22,318 bases of DNA from CAYFJO01 sp964343305 (lineage in GTDB: Bacteria > Planctomycetota > Planctomycetia > Pirellulales > Pirellulaceae): contig CAYFJO010000160.1 of assembly GCA_964343305.1 (NCBI GenBank), positions 1 to 22,318 on the forward strand, given 5' to 3'. The notes under the pieces were generated by a model, which ran no database searches, had not been told where the DNA came from, and saw nothing but the letters and a program-made list of their open reading frames with translations. Below, one piece after another: positions 8,334 to 15,321 of the stretch (position 1 is its first letter; each line of letters opens with the position of its first letter). The position numbers and the translations under genes are program-made.

Positions 8334-8521
8334 AGATCGAAGTCATAGTGTCGCCGACGGGTGAAACGCAAGTTGAAACCAAAGGCTTTTCCGGCGCAGA
8401 ATGTCGCGACGCCAGCGAGTTTCTAGAACGAGCATTGGGCAAGTCCGTCAACGAGCAGCTCACGGGCGAATTCTATCAAACAACTGCATTTCAGCAGCAT
8501 CAACACCAACAAAACAAGTGA
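8330..8521 (+). CDS. DUF2997 small protein
   Basis: This 63-residue protein has the DUF2997 pattern: an N-terminal strand (MKIEVIVSPTGETQVETKGF), then GAEC and a helix with DASEFLERALGK. It ends with a Gln/His-rich tail. The family usually sits next to DUF1257, as here (4-bp overlap). Its role is unknown; a small strand-helix protein might act as an adaptor, but that is a guess. AAA ATPase follows after 40 bp. Confidence 0.8.
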   Translation: MKIEVIVSPTGETQVETKGFSGAECRDASEFLERALGKSVNEQLTGEFYQTTAFQQHQHQQNK

Positions 8522-8561
8522 TGCGACTTTCTCCGGCATCACCCTTCTAAGGATTCTCGAA

Positions 8562-10064
8562 ATGACGCTCAGTCAGCGTTTGACCGAATACGTGCGCGCG
8601 TGTTTCTCTGGCCTTTGGATTGAAAGTTGCGAGCATGACGATGCGATTGCTGAAATCGCGAGCCTCTGTCGCGAAGAGCAGTGGCGAATGGCAGTTTGGG
8701 ACATTGAGCGCGGGCTTCGCCTGACCGGACAGAACTGTGAGTCGTCAATCGACGACGCAGCCAACGGTGATCCGCTCGCGGCAATTCGCGCAGCTAGCGC
8801 ATTAACATCCGAGGATGGAGCAGGTTTGCTTGTACTGTGTAACTTTCACCGGTATCTGAATTCGGCAGAGATTGTCCAAGCGATCGCCCATCAAGTCAGT
8901 TTAGGAAAACAGAATCGCACGTTCATTCTGGTCCTTTCGCCCGTCGTTCAAATCCCCACGGAATTGGAAAAACTCTTCGTCGTGGTCGAACACGATCTTC
9001 CCGATCGCGAGCAACTCGAACAAATCGCACGCGGAGTTGCCACGGAAGAAGGTGAACTGCCCGATGGCGACGAACTTGAACATGTTCTTAATTCCGCCGC
9101 CGGACTCACACGCCACGAAGCCGAAAACTCGTTTTCCCTGTCACTCGTTCGCTACGGCCAAGTTCAGGCCGACGTGATCTGGCAACAGAAGGCTCAGATG
9201 CTGAAGAAGAACGGCTCGATGTCGTTGCATCGCGGCGGGGAGTCGTTCGACAAGTTGGGCGGGCTCGACGCCGTAAAATCCTTCTGCTCACGAGCGATGC
9301 GCCGACAAGGAAGCGCAAATCCGTTAAACCGACCGCGAGGAGTTCTTTTACTTGGCGTACCGGGAACCGGCAAATCTGCCTTCGCAAAATCGCTCGGCGC
9401 TGAAACCAATCGGCCAACCCTCATCCTCGACGTCGGTGCGTTGATGGGGAGTCTGGTTGGCGAGACGGAACGAAACATACGACAGGCGCTAAACATCGTG
9501 GACGCGATGAGCCCCGCGATACTCATGATCGATGAGGTCGAAAAAGCGTTGGCCGGCGTTGCCAATTCTGGCCAGTCGGATAGCGGAGTATCGTCACGGC
9601 TCTTCGGGACGTTTCTAACTTGGCTTTCCGATCACCAGTCCGATGTTTTCGTGATTTGTACGTGCAACGACATCAGTAAGTTGCCGCCGGAGTTCGCGCG
9701 CGCCGAGCGTTTTGACGGAGTGTTCTTTTGCGATTTGCCAGGTACTTCTCAAAAGGGATGTATTTGGGAGATCTACGTTGAACTCTTCGGACTTGATCCC
9801 AAGCAGCGGAAACCGCGAAGCGAAAAATGGACCGGCGCGGAGATTAGAAGTTGTTGTCGACTGGCCGCGCTGTTGGACGTTTCGTTAGTCGATGCTGCCA
9901 AGCACATCGTGCCAGTGGCCGTGATGGCGGCGGAATCAATTGAGCGGCTTCGTAATTGGGCGAACAGTCGGTGTCTTGATGCGGACACGCCGGGTATTTA
10001 CACGCGTAGCGGAACTTCCTCGCGCCGGCGCCGTGAGATTCCGCGTGACCCATCCGTTAATTGA
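8562..10064 (+). CDS. AAA+ ATPase, Ycf46-like
   Basis: This 500-residue protein has a degenerate N-terminal nucleotide-binding-like domain (about 1-215; VLCNFHRYL, then FILVLSPVVQIPTELEK) and a full AAA+ module: GVPGTGKS (265-272, Walker A), AILMIDEVEKAL (319-330, Walker B), CTCND (366-370, sensor 1), and arginines at 380 and 383 as candidate fingers. Size and the two-part layout match Ycf46-type ATPases. Such proteins are likely protein-remodelling machines, and here the substrate could be a ubiquitin-like conjugate; that is inference. AAGGA lies before the ATG. It is followed by a 314-residue protein after 26 bp. Confidence 0.85.
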   Translation: MTLSQRLTEYVRACFSGLWIESCEHDDAIAEIASLCREEQWRMAVWDIERGLRLTGQNCESSIDDAANGDPLAAIRAASALTSEDGAGLLVLCNFHRYLNSAEIVQAIAHQVSLGKQNRTFILVLSPVVQIPTELEKLFVVVEHDLPDREQLEQIARGVATEEGELPDGDELEHVLNSAAGLTRHEAENSFSLSLVRYGQVQADVIWQQKAQMLKKNGSMSLHRGGESFDKLGGLDAVKSFCSRAMRRQGSANPLNRPRGVLLLGVPGTGKSAFAKSLGAETNRPTLILDVGALMGSLVGETERNIRQALNIVDAMSPAILMIDEVEKALAGVANSGQSDSGVSSRLFGTFLTWLSDHQSDVFVICTCNDISKLPPEFARAERFDGVFFCDLPGTSQKGCIWEIYVELFGLDPKQRKPRSEKWTGAEIRSCCRLAALLDVSLVDAAKHIVPVAVMAAESIERLRNWANSRCLDADTPGIYTRSGTSSRRRREIPRDPSVN

Positions 10065-10090
10065 GAAAGAAATTGAAAGGCCATAACCTT

Positions 10091-11035
10091 ATGAGCACGT
10101 TACTTGATGAACTGCCAGTCACTCAAACGTCGATGACGTCGCAGCGGTTGCGCACCGCAATGGCCGCCGTACGCGTGTCGGTTTCTTGGTTCGGCGTGCG
10201 TAAAACGCTTTCACAAGAACAACGCAGTCAAGCCGCCGATACATTTGGTGCGAATGCCAAATACGTTTCAGCGGGAAAGAAGTTACTTGATACCGGCCAC
10301 ACATCGTTTCGCACCGTTACGGCTGTCAAAAATCGAAGCCTTCAATTTTGGAAAGGGATGACACTGCCGTATCCTGAATGCGCAATTCGATTATTACGGC
10401 AGGATCAGGTCGAGTTGTTCGACGATCGTATGCGACAGTTTCAAGAAGAGCTTGCTGTTGCCGTGGAACAGCTTGGCCGTCGCTTCGAGGAACTGAAGGC
10501 AGCCGCCGAACGAAGATTGGGAGATCTTTTCAATCAGGCCGACTATCCAACGTCGCTCGAAGGCCTGTTTCGAATTGACTTCGATTTCCCGTCGGTTGAA
10601 CCACCCGACTATCTTCGACAACTGAATCCAGAATTGTACCGGGCGGAATGCGACCGTGTTGCTGCGCGTTTCGACGAAGCGGTACAGCTTGCCGAAGACG
10701 CGTTCACCACTGAATTATCGACACTTGTGAAGCATCTGAGCGAGCGACTTTCCGGCAATGCGGATGGCAAGCCAAAGGTGTTTCGCGATTCAGCCATCAG
10801 CAACCTGCTCGATTTCTTCAACCGCTTTCAGAATTTGAATGTGCGGTCGAATGAGCAGCTTGATGATCTGGTCGAAAACGCGCGGCAGATCGTACAGGGG
10901 CGGGACCCTCAACAATTGCGCGACAACCGGTTGCTTCGTCAGACGGTCGCCCAGGAACTTTCGGAAGTGCAGGATTCGCTTGACGAGTTGCTTGTTGATC
11001 GTCCACGGCGCAACATTATTCGGCGGCCACGATGA
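10091..11035 (+). CDS. Hypothetical helical protein (perhaps DUF3150-like)
   Basis: This 314-residue protein is largely helical. It has an N-terminal basic part, long charged helices (about 110-150, with repeated E, Q and R), then DFDFPSVEPPDYLRQL (163-178), and more helices to a basic C-terminus. The FPSVEPPDYL stretch and overall shape remind me of DUF3150, a family found near AAA ATPases, but this is tentative. The ATG at 10091 is preferred over an upstream TTG because AAAGG precedes it and the earlier start would overlap the ATPase gene. The next gene overlaps by 4 bp (ATGA). It may act as a structural or adaptor partner of the ATPase. Confidence 0.7.
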   Translation: MSTLLDELPVTQTSMTSQRLRTAMAAVRVSVSWFGVRKTLSQEQRSQAADTFGANAKYVSAGKKLLDTGHTSFRTVTAVKNRSLQFWKGMTLPYPECAIRLLRQDQVELFDDRMRQFQEELAVAVEQLGRRFEELKAAAERRLGDLFNQADYPTSLEGLFRIDFDFPSVEPPDYLRQLNPELYRAECDRVAARFDEAVQLAEDAFTTELSTLVKHLSERLSGNADGKPKVFRDSAISNLLDFFNRFQNLNVRSNEQLDDLVENARQIVQGRDPQQLRDNRLLRQTVAQELSEVQDSLDELLVDRPRRNIIRRPR

Positions 11036-11292
11036 AAAACGGCCTTCCAATGTCAGTCCAATCAAACGGACAGATTCGCTGTGTTTACGATGAGACCATC
11101 GAGTTGTCCACTCTCGGTGAACTTTCGATTCAACGGGGCAGCCATGTGGAACCGGATGCTCACGGTCGCTGGAGTGTCGATTTGTCCCCTGTCAACGGTC
11201 CGTCGCTGGGACCATTTCGGCTGCGCTCACAGGCACTCGAGGCCGAACATCAATGGCTTGTACTGCATTGGTTGAATGCATCTCAATCGTAG
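11032..11292 (+). CDS. Small hypothetical protein
   Basis: This 86-residue protein is unrecognised. It reads as strands (IRCVYDETIELSTLGELSI, GRWSVDLSPVNGP) followed by one C-terminal amphipathic helix (SQALEAEHQWLVLHWLNAS). It overlaps the previous gene by 4 bp, so the two are translated together. The small compact beta-then-helix design may suit a binding partner of the upstream helical protein. No motif for catalysis is visible. Confidence 0.65.
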   Translation: MKNGLPMSVQSNGQIRCVYDETIELSTLGELSIQRGSHVEPDAHGRWSVDLSPVNGPSLGPFRLRSQALEAEHQWLVLHWLNASQS

Positions 11293-11354
11293 CGCCAAGT
11301 GACTCTCTTAACCAACACATCTCTTGTGGGCAACTTCGCTCACGCTTGAATCCA

Positions 11355-11449
11355 CGCATCCGAAGGGCGGGCGGCGAGTGGCCGTGGTTCCCGTCTGGGT
11401 AGATGTTGTTGCACGGATGCGCAGTATGCGTGTTGGGCGCTTTCCCAAC
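11355..11449 (+). ncRNA. Possible structured leader before a 134-residue protein gene
   Basis: CGCATCCG (11355-11362) pairs with CGGATGCG (11414-11421), and a second perfect hairpin GTTGGG-CGCTTT-CCCAAC (11432-11449) ends just before the AGGAG of the next gene. The outer pair encloses G-rich sequence. This could be a leader controlling translation. It matches no known riboswitch that I recognise. Confidence 0.25.
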
Positions 11450-11460
11450 AGGAGTTTGTA

Positions 11461-11865
11461 ATGGCTGATAAACAGAAGTCTGGTCTCGCCAAATTGATCG
11501 TTGGCACCATCGTCAAGAAAGTTCTCGGCGATTGCGAGTCCGAGGCGCACGAACTTGTCGGAGACATCGACCGTTCATCGAAGGAACGTCGCGCTGCTGC
11601 GATTCAGCATCGTAACGAGCAGGTCGCGCGTGGCAATGAAGTGATGCGCGGTGCGCTTGAGCACACCGCGCGTGGGCTTCGACTGATCCAAGATCAGCGC
11701 AGCGATGACGGTGTTCGCAATCTGTTGCTCGAAGAACAAGAGTCCGAGCTGCGTCATCGATTAACCCGCGATTTGACCCACTCGCATGGTGTCAATGACG
11801 ACGAGACCGCCGAATCGGCCATCGAGACGCTTGCTTCGGAAGTTGTCGACGAGATTGTCGGCTAA
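11461..11865 (+). CDS. Hypothetical charged helical protein
   Basis: This 134-residue protein begins with a basic amphipathic helix (KQKSGLAKLIVGTIVKKVLG, 4-23) and continues as an almost wholly helical, highly charged chain (HRNEQVARGNEVMRG, then LEEQESELRHRLTRD) with an acidic end (VDEIVG). It has no cysteine cluster or enzyme motif. The first helix could touch a membrane or another protein, and the rest could form a coiled coil. A clear AGGAG lies before the ATG, and a double hairpin follows the stop. The gene is not recognised. Confidence 0.65.
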   Translation: MADKQKSGLAKLIVGTIVKKVLGDCESEAHELVGDIDRSSKERRAAAIQHRNEQVARGNEVMRGALEHTARGLRLIQDQRSDDGVRNLLLEEQESELRHRLTRDLTHSHGVNDDETAESAIETLASEVVDEIVG

Positions 11866-11884
11866 GCGTCTTTCGACTTCTCTT

Positions 11885-11980
11885 CCGGGCGATTAGCCCG
11901 GAAATTTTCTCCGAGCCCCGTCACGCGCCGCTCGTCATCAATTCACGATGACGCGGTCGTGACGGGGTTCTTTGTTTTGT
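11885..11980 (+). terminator. Tandem hairpins, probable terminator inside the cargo run
   Basis: First hairpin: CCGGGC-GATTA-GCCCGG at 11885-11901, followed by AAATTTT. Second: CCCCGTCACG (11916-11925) pairs with CGTGACGGGG (11958-11967), with an inner CGTCAT/ATGACG pair, followed by TTCTTTGTTTTG. The second is a very strong nested stem and likely ends transcripts from upstream. The following genes, including the ubiquitin-like set, would then need their own promoter or read-through. Confidence 0.7.
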
Positions 11981-11995
11981 AAATGGGATCACATC

Positions 11996-12112
11996 ATGGA
12001 AACGCTTTTCGTCATTTTCGTCGTGGCCTGCATTGTTGTGTGGCTCGCCTCATCGAACACACCGCGCCGACCAGGTCAACGCCGCCGACCCGGTTGCCGC
12101 TGCCCCCGTTGA
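11996..12112 (+). CDS. 38-residue membrane protein with Arg-rich tail
   Basis: A short reading frame opens METLFVIFVV and continues ACIVVWLA, a single hydrophobic helix (about 4-18), then a basic, Pro-, Arg- and Cys-rich tail (RRPGQRRRPGCRCPR). It may anchor or recruit other cargo proteins at the membrane, with the tail inside the cell by the positive-inside rule. The start has a weak ribosome site (GGGA, 11 bp upstream). A similar plan occurs in the 47-residue protein at 15011-15154, so the two small genes may have matching roles at each end of the ubiquitin-like set. Confidence 0.5.
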   Translation: METLFVIFVVACIVVWLASSNTPRRPGQRRRPGCRCPR

Positions 12113-12178
12113 ATTCCCTTACTCGTTTCTGTCGACCAGAGACGTTTTTACCACCTCTTCTAACAAGGAACGCTTTGA

Positions 12179-12361
12179 ATGACACAAGCCGAATTGGATC
12201 GTGAAGTTGCCGCCAAGACAGGCGAATCGCTGGCGACGATTGAGCAGCACGGATTTGTTCCGCTGTTCCCACCGACGCGAGAACCGGAACCAACGAAAAC
12301 GCCGCTCACCGTCGACTGGGACGAAGTGGATCGCCGCCGGTTCTCAACACGCCGCGTCTAG
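12179..12361 (+). CDS. Small hypothetical protein of a planctomycete type
   Basis: This 60-residue protein starts MTQAELDREVAAKTGESLATIEQHGFVPL. That looks like a short helix-turn-helix (LDREVAAKTGESLATI), a form I associate with small planctomycete proteins. The second half is proline- and charge-rich and has no fold I can name (DWDEVDRRRFSTRRV). AAGGA precedes the ATG. The ubiquitin-like gene follows after 39 bp. It could be a small DNA- or protein-binding factor; this is not certain. Confidence 0.6.
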   Translation: MTQAELDREVAAKTGESLATIEQHGFVPLFPPTREPEPTKTPLTVDWDEVDRRRFSTRRV

Positions 12362-12400
12362 TCTGTTCCGATGGCATCAAATTCTTTGGAGTTTCACAGC

Positions 12401-12619
12401 ATGCGTATTGTTTACATCAACAACGACGGATCCGGATTTGCCGGGCACTTGGATGTGCAAGAAGAAACGACTGTTGCGCAATTCTTTGAGCAACAGATCG
12501 AAGGAAAGCCGACGGATTATTTGATTCGCGTTAATCGCCAGAGCGCGACTCCCGACTGCGTTCTGCAGGAAAACGATCGTGTCAGTTTCACGCCGATGAA
12601 GATTCAGGGCGCGCTTTGA
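12401..12619 (+). CDS. Ubiquitin-like (beta-grasp) protein
   Basis: This 72-residue protein has a beta-grasp pattern: strand MRIVYINNDGSG, strand GHLDVQEETTV, helix AQFFEQQIEG (about 26-36), strand YLIRVNRQ (40-47), and final strands VLQENDRVSFTPMKIQGAL. It is like the small MoaD/ThiS-type ubiquitin-like proteins encoded beside E1-, E2- and JAB-type genes. The C-terminus is Gly-Ala-Leu, not Gly-Gly, so a trimming step by the JAB peptidase may expose the reactive end (inference). The start at 12401 is chosen for GGAG nine bases upstream and the conserved first strand; an in-frame ATG ten codons earlier is less likely. A hairpin with U-rich tail follows the gene. Confidence 0.8.
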   Translation: MRIVYINNDGSGFAGHLDVQEETTVAQFFEQQIEGKPTDYLIRVNRQSATPDCVLQENDRVSFTPMKIQGAL

Positions 12620-12636
12620 TCGAACGACGAATCCAA

Positions 12637-12678
12637 GGTCGGTCACCGGACGGAGACAGTGACCGACCGATCTCTTTT
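12637..12678 (+). terminator. Hairpin between the Ubl and E2 genes (partial terminator)
   Basis: GGTCGGTCAC (12637-12646) pairs perfectly with GTGACCGACC (12659-12668), a 10-bp stem with a 12-base loop, followed by GATCTCTTTT. The weak T-tract suggests partial termination. This would let the small Ubl protein be made in excess of the E2, JAB and E1 proteins. Confidence 0.55.
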
Positions 12679-12694
12679 GCCACGAGAAGAATGA

Positions 12695-13696
12695 ATGGAT
12701 CACAACAACAAACAACTCATTCGGCTGGCGAACGCGATACATGACAAATTTGCAAAGTCAGACGTGGTAGAACCACCAAACATACCCAATGACACTTGGC
12801 AGCATTGTCAATCACTCCAGCATCGGATCCGGCTTGCCAATCGTCGAGGGTGGTTCACAGCGTCGCAGCATCTGCATCGAAACCTCACAGAATCGTTGCA
12901 GAGACTCCGAAATGATCTTAATCACATCGTCGATGCACGTGGTCATGCGGACACGCTACGACTGAAGCCAACTTACAAAACGATTTATCGAGATTTGATC
13001 TCGTTGCACGATGAATTCGACGAGATTTCGTGGAACAAGCGATCGAAGACTCTCTCTGCTACTACCGATCCGATTACGTTGCACGACATTTACCTCGGCC
13101 CGTTCACGATTTGTCTCAACTGGGGATCTTGCGGCGTCGCGCACGCAATGCCTTACGAGGTAGTTGCCGTCGATCCTCATCCGGCGGCGTCGAACGAAAG
13201 CATCGTTCATCCTCACGTTCAAGACGGCAGCTTGTGTGCGGGCGACGGTTGCGTCCCGATTCGCCACGCGTTGCAGGAAGGAAGGTTTCTTGATTTCTTT
13301 CTGATCGTTCGAAATGTGTTGAACACCTACAACGCGTCGAGCCCCTACGTTGCGCTCGACGCCTGGTTTGGAACAGAATGCGTCGATTGCGGCACGATCG
13401 TTTCGGAAGACTATCGTTGGACGTGTGAAAAGTGTGAGTCAAGCGTCTGCGGAGAATGTAATTTCCGATGCGAAGCATGTGAGTGCGCATTTTGTTCTGC
13501 ATGTACGACGAGTTGCCGGATTTGCGAACAAACCTATTGCGAAGCCTGCCTTGCTCGATGCACGAAATGCCGCGAGCTGGTTTGTCATGAGTGTCTTGAA
13601 GATGATGAAAGGTGTAGCAACTGCTATGAAGAAGAAAACGAACAAATTGAAACATCTCAAAATGAAATGCGCACGATCGCCAGCGCTCCGCTTTAG
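12695..13696 (+). CDS. E2-like conjugating enzyme fused to a RING-like zinc domain
   Basis: This 333-residue protein has three parts. Residues 1-90 are helical. Residues 91-226 look like an E2/UBC fold: a helix (YKTIYRDLISLHDEF), strands ending YEVVAVDPHP (154-163), then HPHVQDGSLCAGDG (172-185). The HPHV block before a single Cys (C181) is the pattern of bacterial E2 proteins and marks the likely thioester cysteine. Residues 229-310 hold about twenty Cys in CxxC pairs (from CVDCG to CSNC), with one His (H298), a RING-like or treble-clef double zinc cluster. It therefore probably combines E2 and E3-type roles in one chain. The ATG at 12695 is chosen; an ATG four bases earlier is in another frame. 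The JAB gene overlaps its 3' end. Confidence 0.82.
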   Translation: MDHNNKQLIRLANAIHDKFAKSDVVEPPNIPNDTWQHCQSLQHRIRLANRRGWFTASQHLHRNLTESLQRLRNDLNHIVDARGHADTLRLKPTYKTIYRDLISLHDEFDEISWNKRSKTLSATTDPITLHDIYLGPFTICLNWGSCGVAHAMPYEVVAVDPHPAASNESIVHPHVQDGSLCAGDGCVPIRHALQEGRFLDFFLIVRNVLNTYNASSPYVALDAWFGTECVDCGTIVSEDYRWTCEKCESSVCGECNFRCEACECAFCSACTTSCRICEQTYCEACLARCTKCRELVCHECLEDDERCSNCYEEENEQIETSQNEMRTIASAPL

Positions 13697-14360
13697 TCCC
13701 ACGGCCTGGGCCAAACTGGTTTTCCTGCGTGATTACGGCGAAACGGAAGTTGGTGGATTCGGGATTGCGCCGAGCGATGATCTGCTATTCATCGAAGACG
13801 TTCAGCTCGTCAATCAAAAGTGCAATTGCGTGCATGTTTCGTTCGACGACGAATCCGTGGCTGATTTCTTCGACACACAAGTCGACAGCAGGCGCCGGCC
13901 CGAACAATTCGCCCGCATCTGGCTACACACGCATCCGGCCGACTGCGCTCGTCCAAGTTCCACTGACGAGGAAACGTTTGCTCGTGTGTTTGGAAAGTGC
14001 GAATGGGCCGTGATGGCCATCCTCGCGCGAGAAGGACAGACGTTCGCCCGTTTGCAATTCAACGTCGGACCTGGTGGTTCGATGGAAATCCCTGTCGACG
14101 TTGACTATCGTCGTCCGTTCATCGGCTCCGATTTGGATGCGTGGGAAAGAGAATACGTCGCCAACGTTCAGCCTGAACCAACAATGCTCCGTTGGCACGA
14201 AGGCGATGAACGTCAACTCGAATCCCCTTTTTGCGATGAACGGAATGCCGAGTGGTACGACGACTGGATGGAATACGTTGATGATGCTGACTTCGAGCAA
14301 GTGAAAGAAGGTGCCGATGAATGCGATCATTCAAGACAATCGATTCTCTCCGCAAGATGA
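13662..14360 (+). CDS. JAB/JAMM metallopeptidase
   Basis: This 232-residue protein begins LRFSPTAWAKLVFL and shows a full JAMM motif: E29 (GETEVGGFG), H89 and H91 (WLHTHP), S99 and D102, with the spacing HxHx7SxxD. Those residues bind zinc and activate water. JAB enzymes cut bonds to ubiquitin or process ubiquitin-like precursors; here the likely substrate is the Ubl encoded two genes upstream. The region after 120 is acidic (EYVDDADFEQVKEGADE). The open frame runs upstream into the E2 gene, so the start is uncertain; ATG at 13626 is an alternative (12 codons longer). The 3' end overlaps the E1-like gene by 44 bp. Confidence 0.85.
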   Translation: MKCARSPALRFSPTAWAKLVFLRDYGETEVGGFGIAPSDDLLFIEDVQLVNQKCNCVHVSFDDESVADFFDTQVDSRRRPEQFARIWLHTHPADCARPSSTDEETFARVFGKCEWAVMAILAREGQTFARLQFNVGPGGSMEIPVDVDYRRPFIGSDLDAWEREYVANVQPEPTMLRWHEGDERQLESPFCDERNAEWYDDWMEYVDDADFEQVKEGADECDHSRQSILSAR

Positions 14361-14979
14361 TTTGGTTCCGCGCCAACGACTTGCTGAGATTAAGGTGACG
14401 GTCATCGGTGTCGGGGCGATCGGACGTCAAGTTGCGCTTCAACTTGCCTCGATCGGCGCGCCACTGATTCAACTGATGGATTTCGATCGCGTTGATCGAT
14501 CGAATGTCACCACCCAAGGATACTGCAATGATGAATTGAACCAAACAAAAGTCGTCGCAACGGCTGCGGCAATACACAGGATCGATCCATCCATCGTTAT
14601 GGAACCAATCGAAGATCGCTTTCGGGCCAAGCACGAAACTGGCGAAGCAGTGTTTTGTTGTGTCGATACGATTGCAGCGCGGAGTGCGATTTGGCGATCA
14701 ATTAGGAATCGATGCCTGTTTTGGGTCGACGGCCGCATGTTGGGCGAAGTATTGCGCGTCTTGGCAGTGGATAATCTCTCCGTAGCCAATCGATACTCGA
14801 CGACGTTGTTCTCACCAAGCGAGGCTCAACAGGGACGCTGCACGTCACGAAGTACCATCTATTCCGCGAGCATCGCCGCCGGGTTGATGACCCACCAATT
14901 CACTCGTTGGTTGAGGGCGATTCCAACTGACTTTGACACTTCGGTCAACCTGCTCGCGGGCGAATGGGTCATCTCATAA
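14317..14979 (+). CDS. E1/ThiF-like adenylating enzyme
   Basis: This 220-residue protein has the Rossmann start of the ThiF/MoeB/E1 family: VTVIGVGAIGRQVALQLA (27-44, GxGxxG), then MDFDRVDRSNV (D55, D57) for nucleotide binding, NQTKV, and FCCVDTIAARSAIW. QQGRCTSRSTIYSASIAAGL (171-190) contains Cys175, the best candidate for the cysteine that carries the Ubl thioester. It would adenylate the Ubl C-terminus and pass the protein to the E2. It is shorter than eukaryotic E1s and lacks the CxxC zinc pairs of MoeB. AAGG lies just before the ATG at 14317; a GTG two codons earlier is less likely. It overlaps the JAB gene. Confidence 0.86.
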   Translation: MNAIIQDNRFSPQDDLVPRQRLAEIKVTVIGVGAIGRQVALQLASIGAPLIQLMDFDRVDRSNVTTQGYCNDELNQTKVVATAAAIHRIDPSIVMEPIEDRFRAKHETGEAVFCCVDTIAARSAIWRSIRNRCLFWVDGRMLGEVLRVLAVDNLSVANRYSTTLFSPSEAQQGRCTSRSTIYSASIAAGLMTHQFTRWLRAIPTDFDTSVNLLAGEWVIS

Positions 14980-15010
14980 ATCAAACGACCGCGGAATTGA
15001 GGGACTAACA

Positions 15011-15154
15011 ATGGAAAGCATTCTCATCGCTGCCGTTATCATTGGCATTGGCTGGTGGGCTTATAAGAACGGTAAACAGATTGGATCAAGAAAGGGTTAC
15101 AACGTAGGTCATGCGCGTCGCTCGCGGCGTCATCGCCACCGTCGTCGACGTTGA
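15011..15154 (+). CDS. 47-residue membrane protein with Arg-rich tail
   Basis: MESILIAAVIIGIGWWAYK is a single membrane helix (about 3-17), followed by KNGKQIGSRKGYNVGHA and a tail of Arg and His (RRSRRHRHRRRR). The Trp-Trp-Tyr belt marks the helix end. The tail would be inside the cell. It could anchor the conjugation proteins or bind nucleic acid or acidic lipid. GAGGG precedes the ATG, 31 bp after the E1 gene. It is the last gene before a strong terminator, and it resembles the 38-residue protein at 11996-12112 in design, though not closely in sequence. Confidence 0.65.
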   Translation: MESILIAAVIIGIGWWAYKNGKQIGSRKGYNVGHARRSRRHRHRRRR

Positions 15155-15177
15155 TTTGAATCGAATGAGTCAGTAAC

Positions 15178-15220
15178 GACCGGGCCGCTCAGGGAGCGGC
15201 CCGGTCGGACGTTTTTTTTT
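15178..15220 (+). terminator. Strong rho-independent terminator ending the ubiquitin-like cargo
   Basis: A perfect 13-bp stem (15178-15190 with 15194-15206) with a 3-base loop is followed, after five bases, by nine T. It separates the cargo run from the MerR-like module. Confidence 0.92.
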
Positions 15221-15248
15221 AGCTATCAGGCGTTGAACGCTTTTCGAC

Positions 15249-15282
15249 TTGACGTTAGCAGATCCGACAATAGGATTAATGT
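15249..15282 (+). promoter_or_regulatory. Promoter and operator 1 of the MerR-like gene
   Basis: ATCCGACAATAGGAT (15262-15276) is followed directly by TAATGT, a -10-like hexamer at 15277-15282. TTGACG at 15249-15254 could be a -35 but with 22 bp between, long even for MerR promoters. The 15-bp site is a one-base variant of the site at 15866-15880, in the same position relative to the -10. Confidence 0.6.
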
Positions 15283-15321
15283 TAATTGACACGCTGAGCT
15301 TTCTCTTGGACAAACAAATTC

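Noticed and set aside
12401..14979. PRTRC plasmid-type ThiF system
   Set aside because: No ParB- or ParM-like gene; the E2, JAB and Ubl set fits a ubiquitin-like system better.
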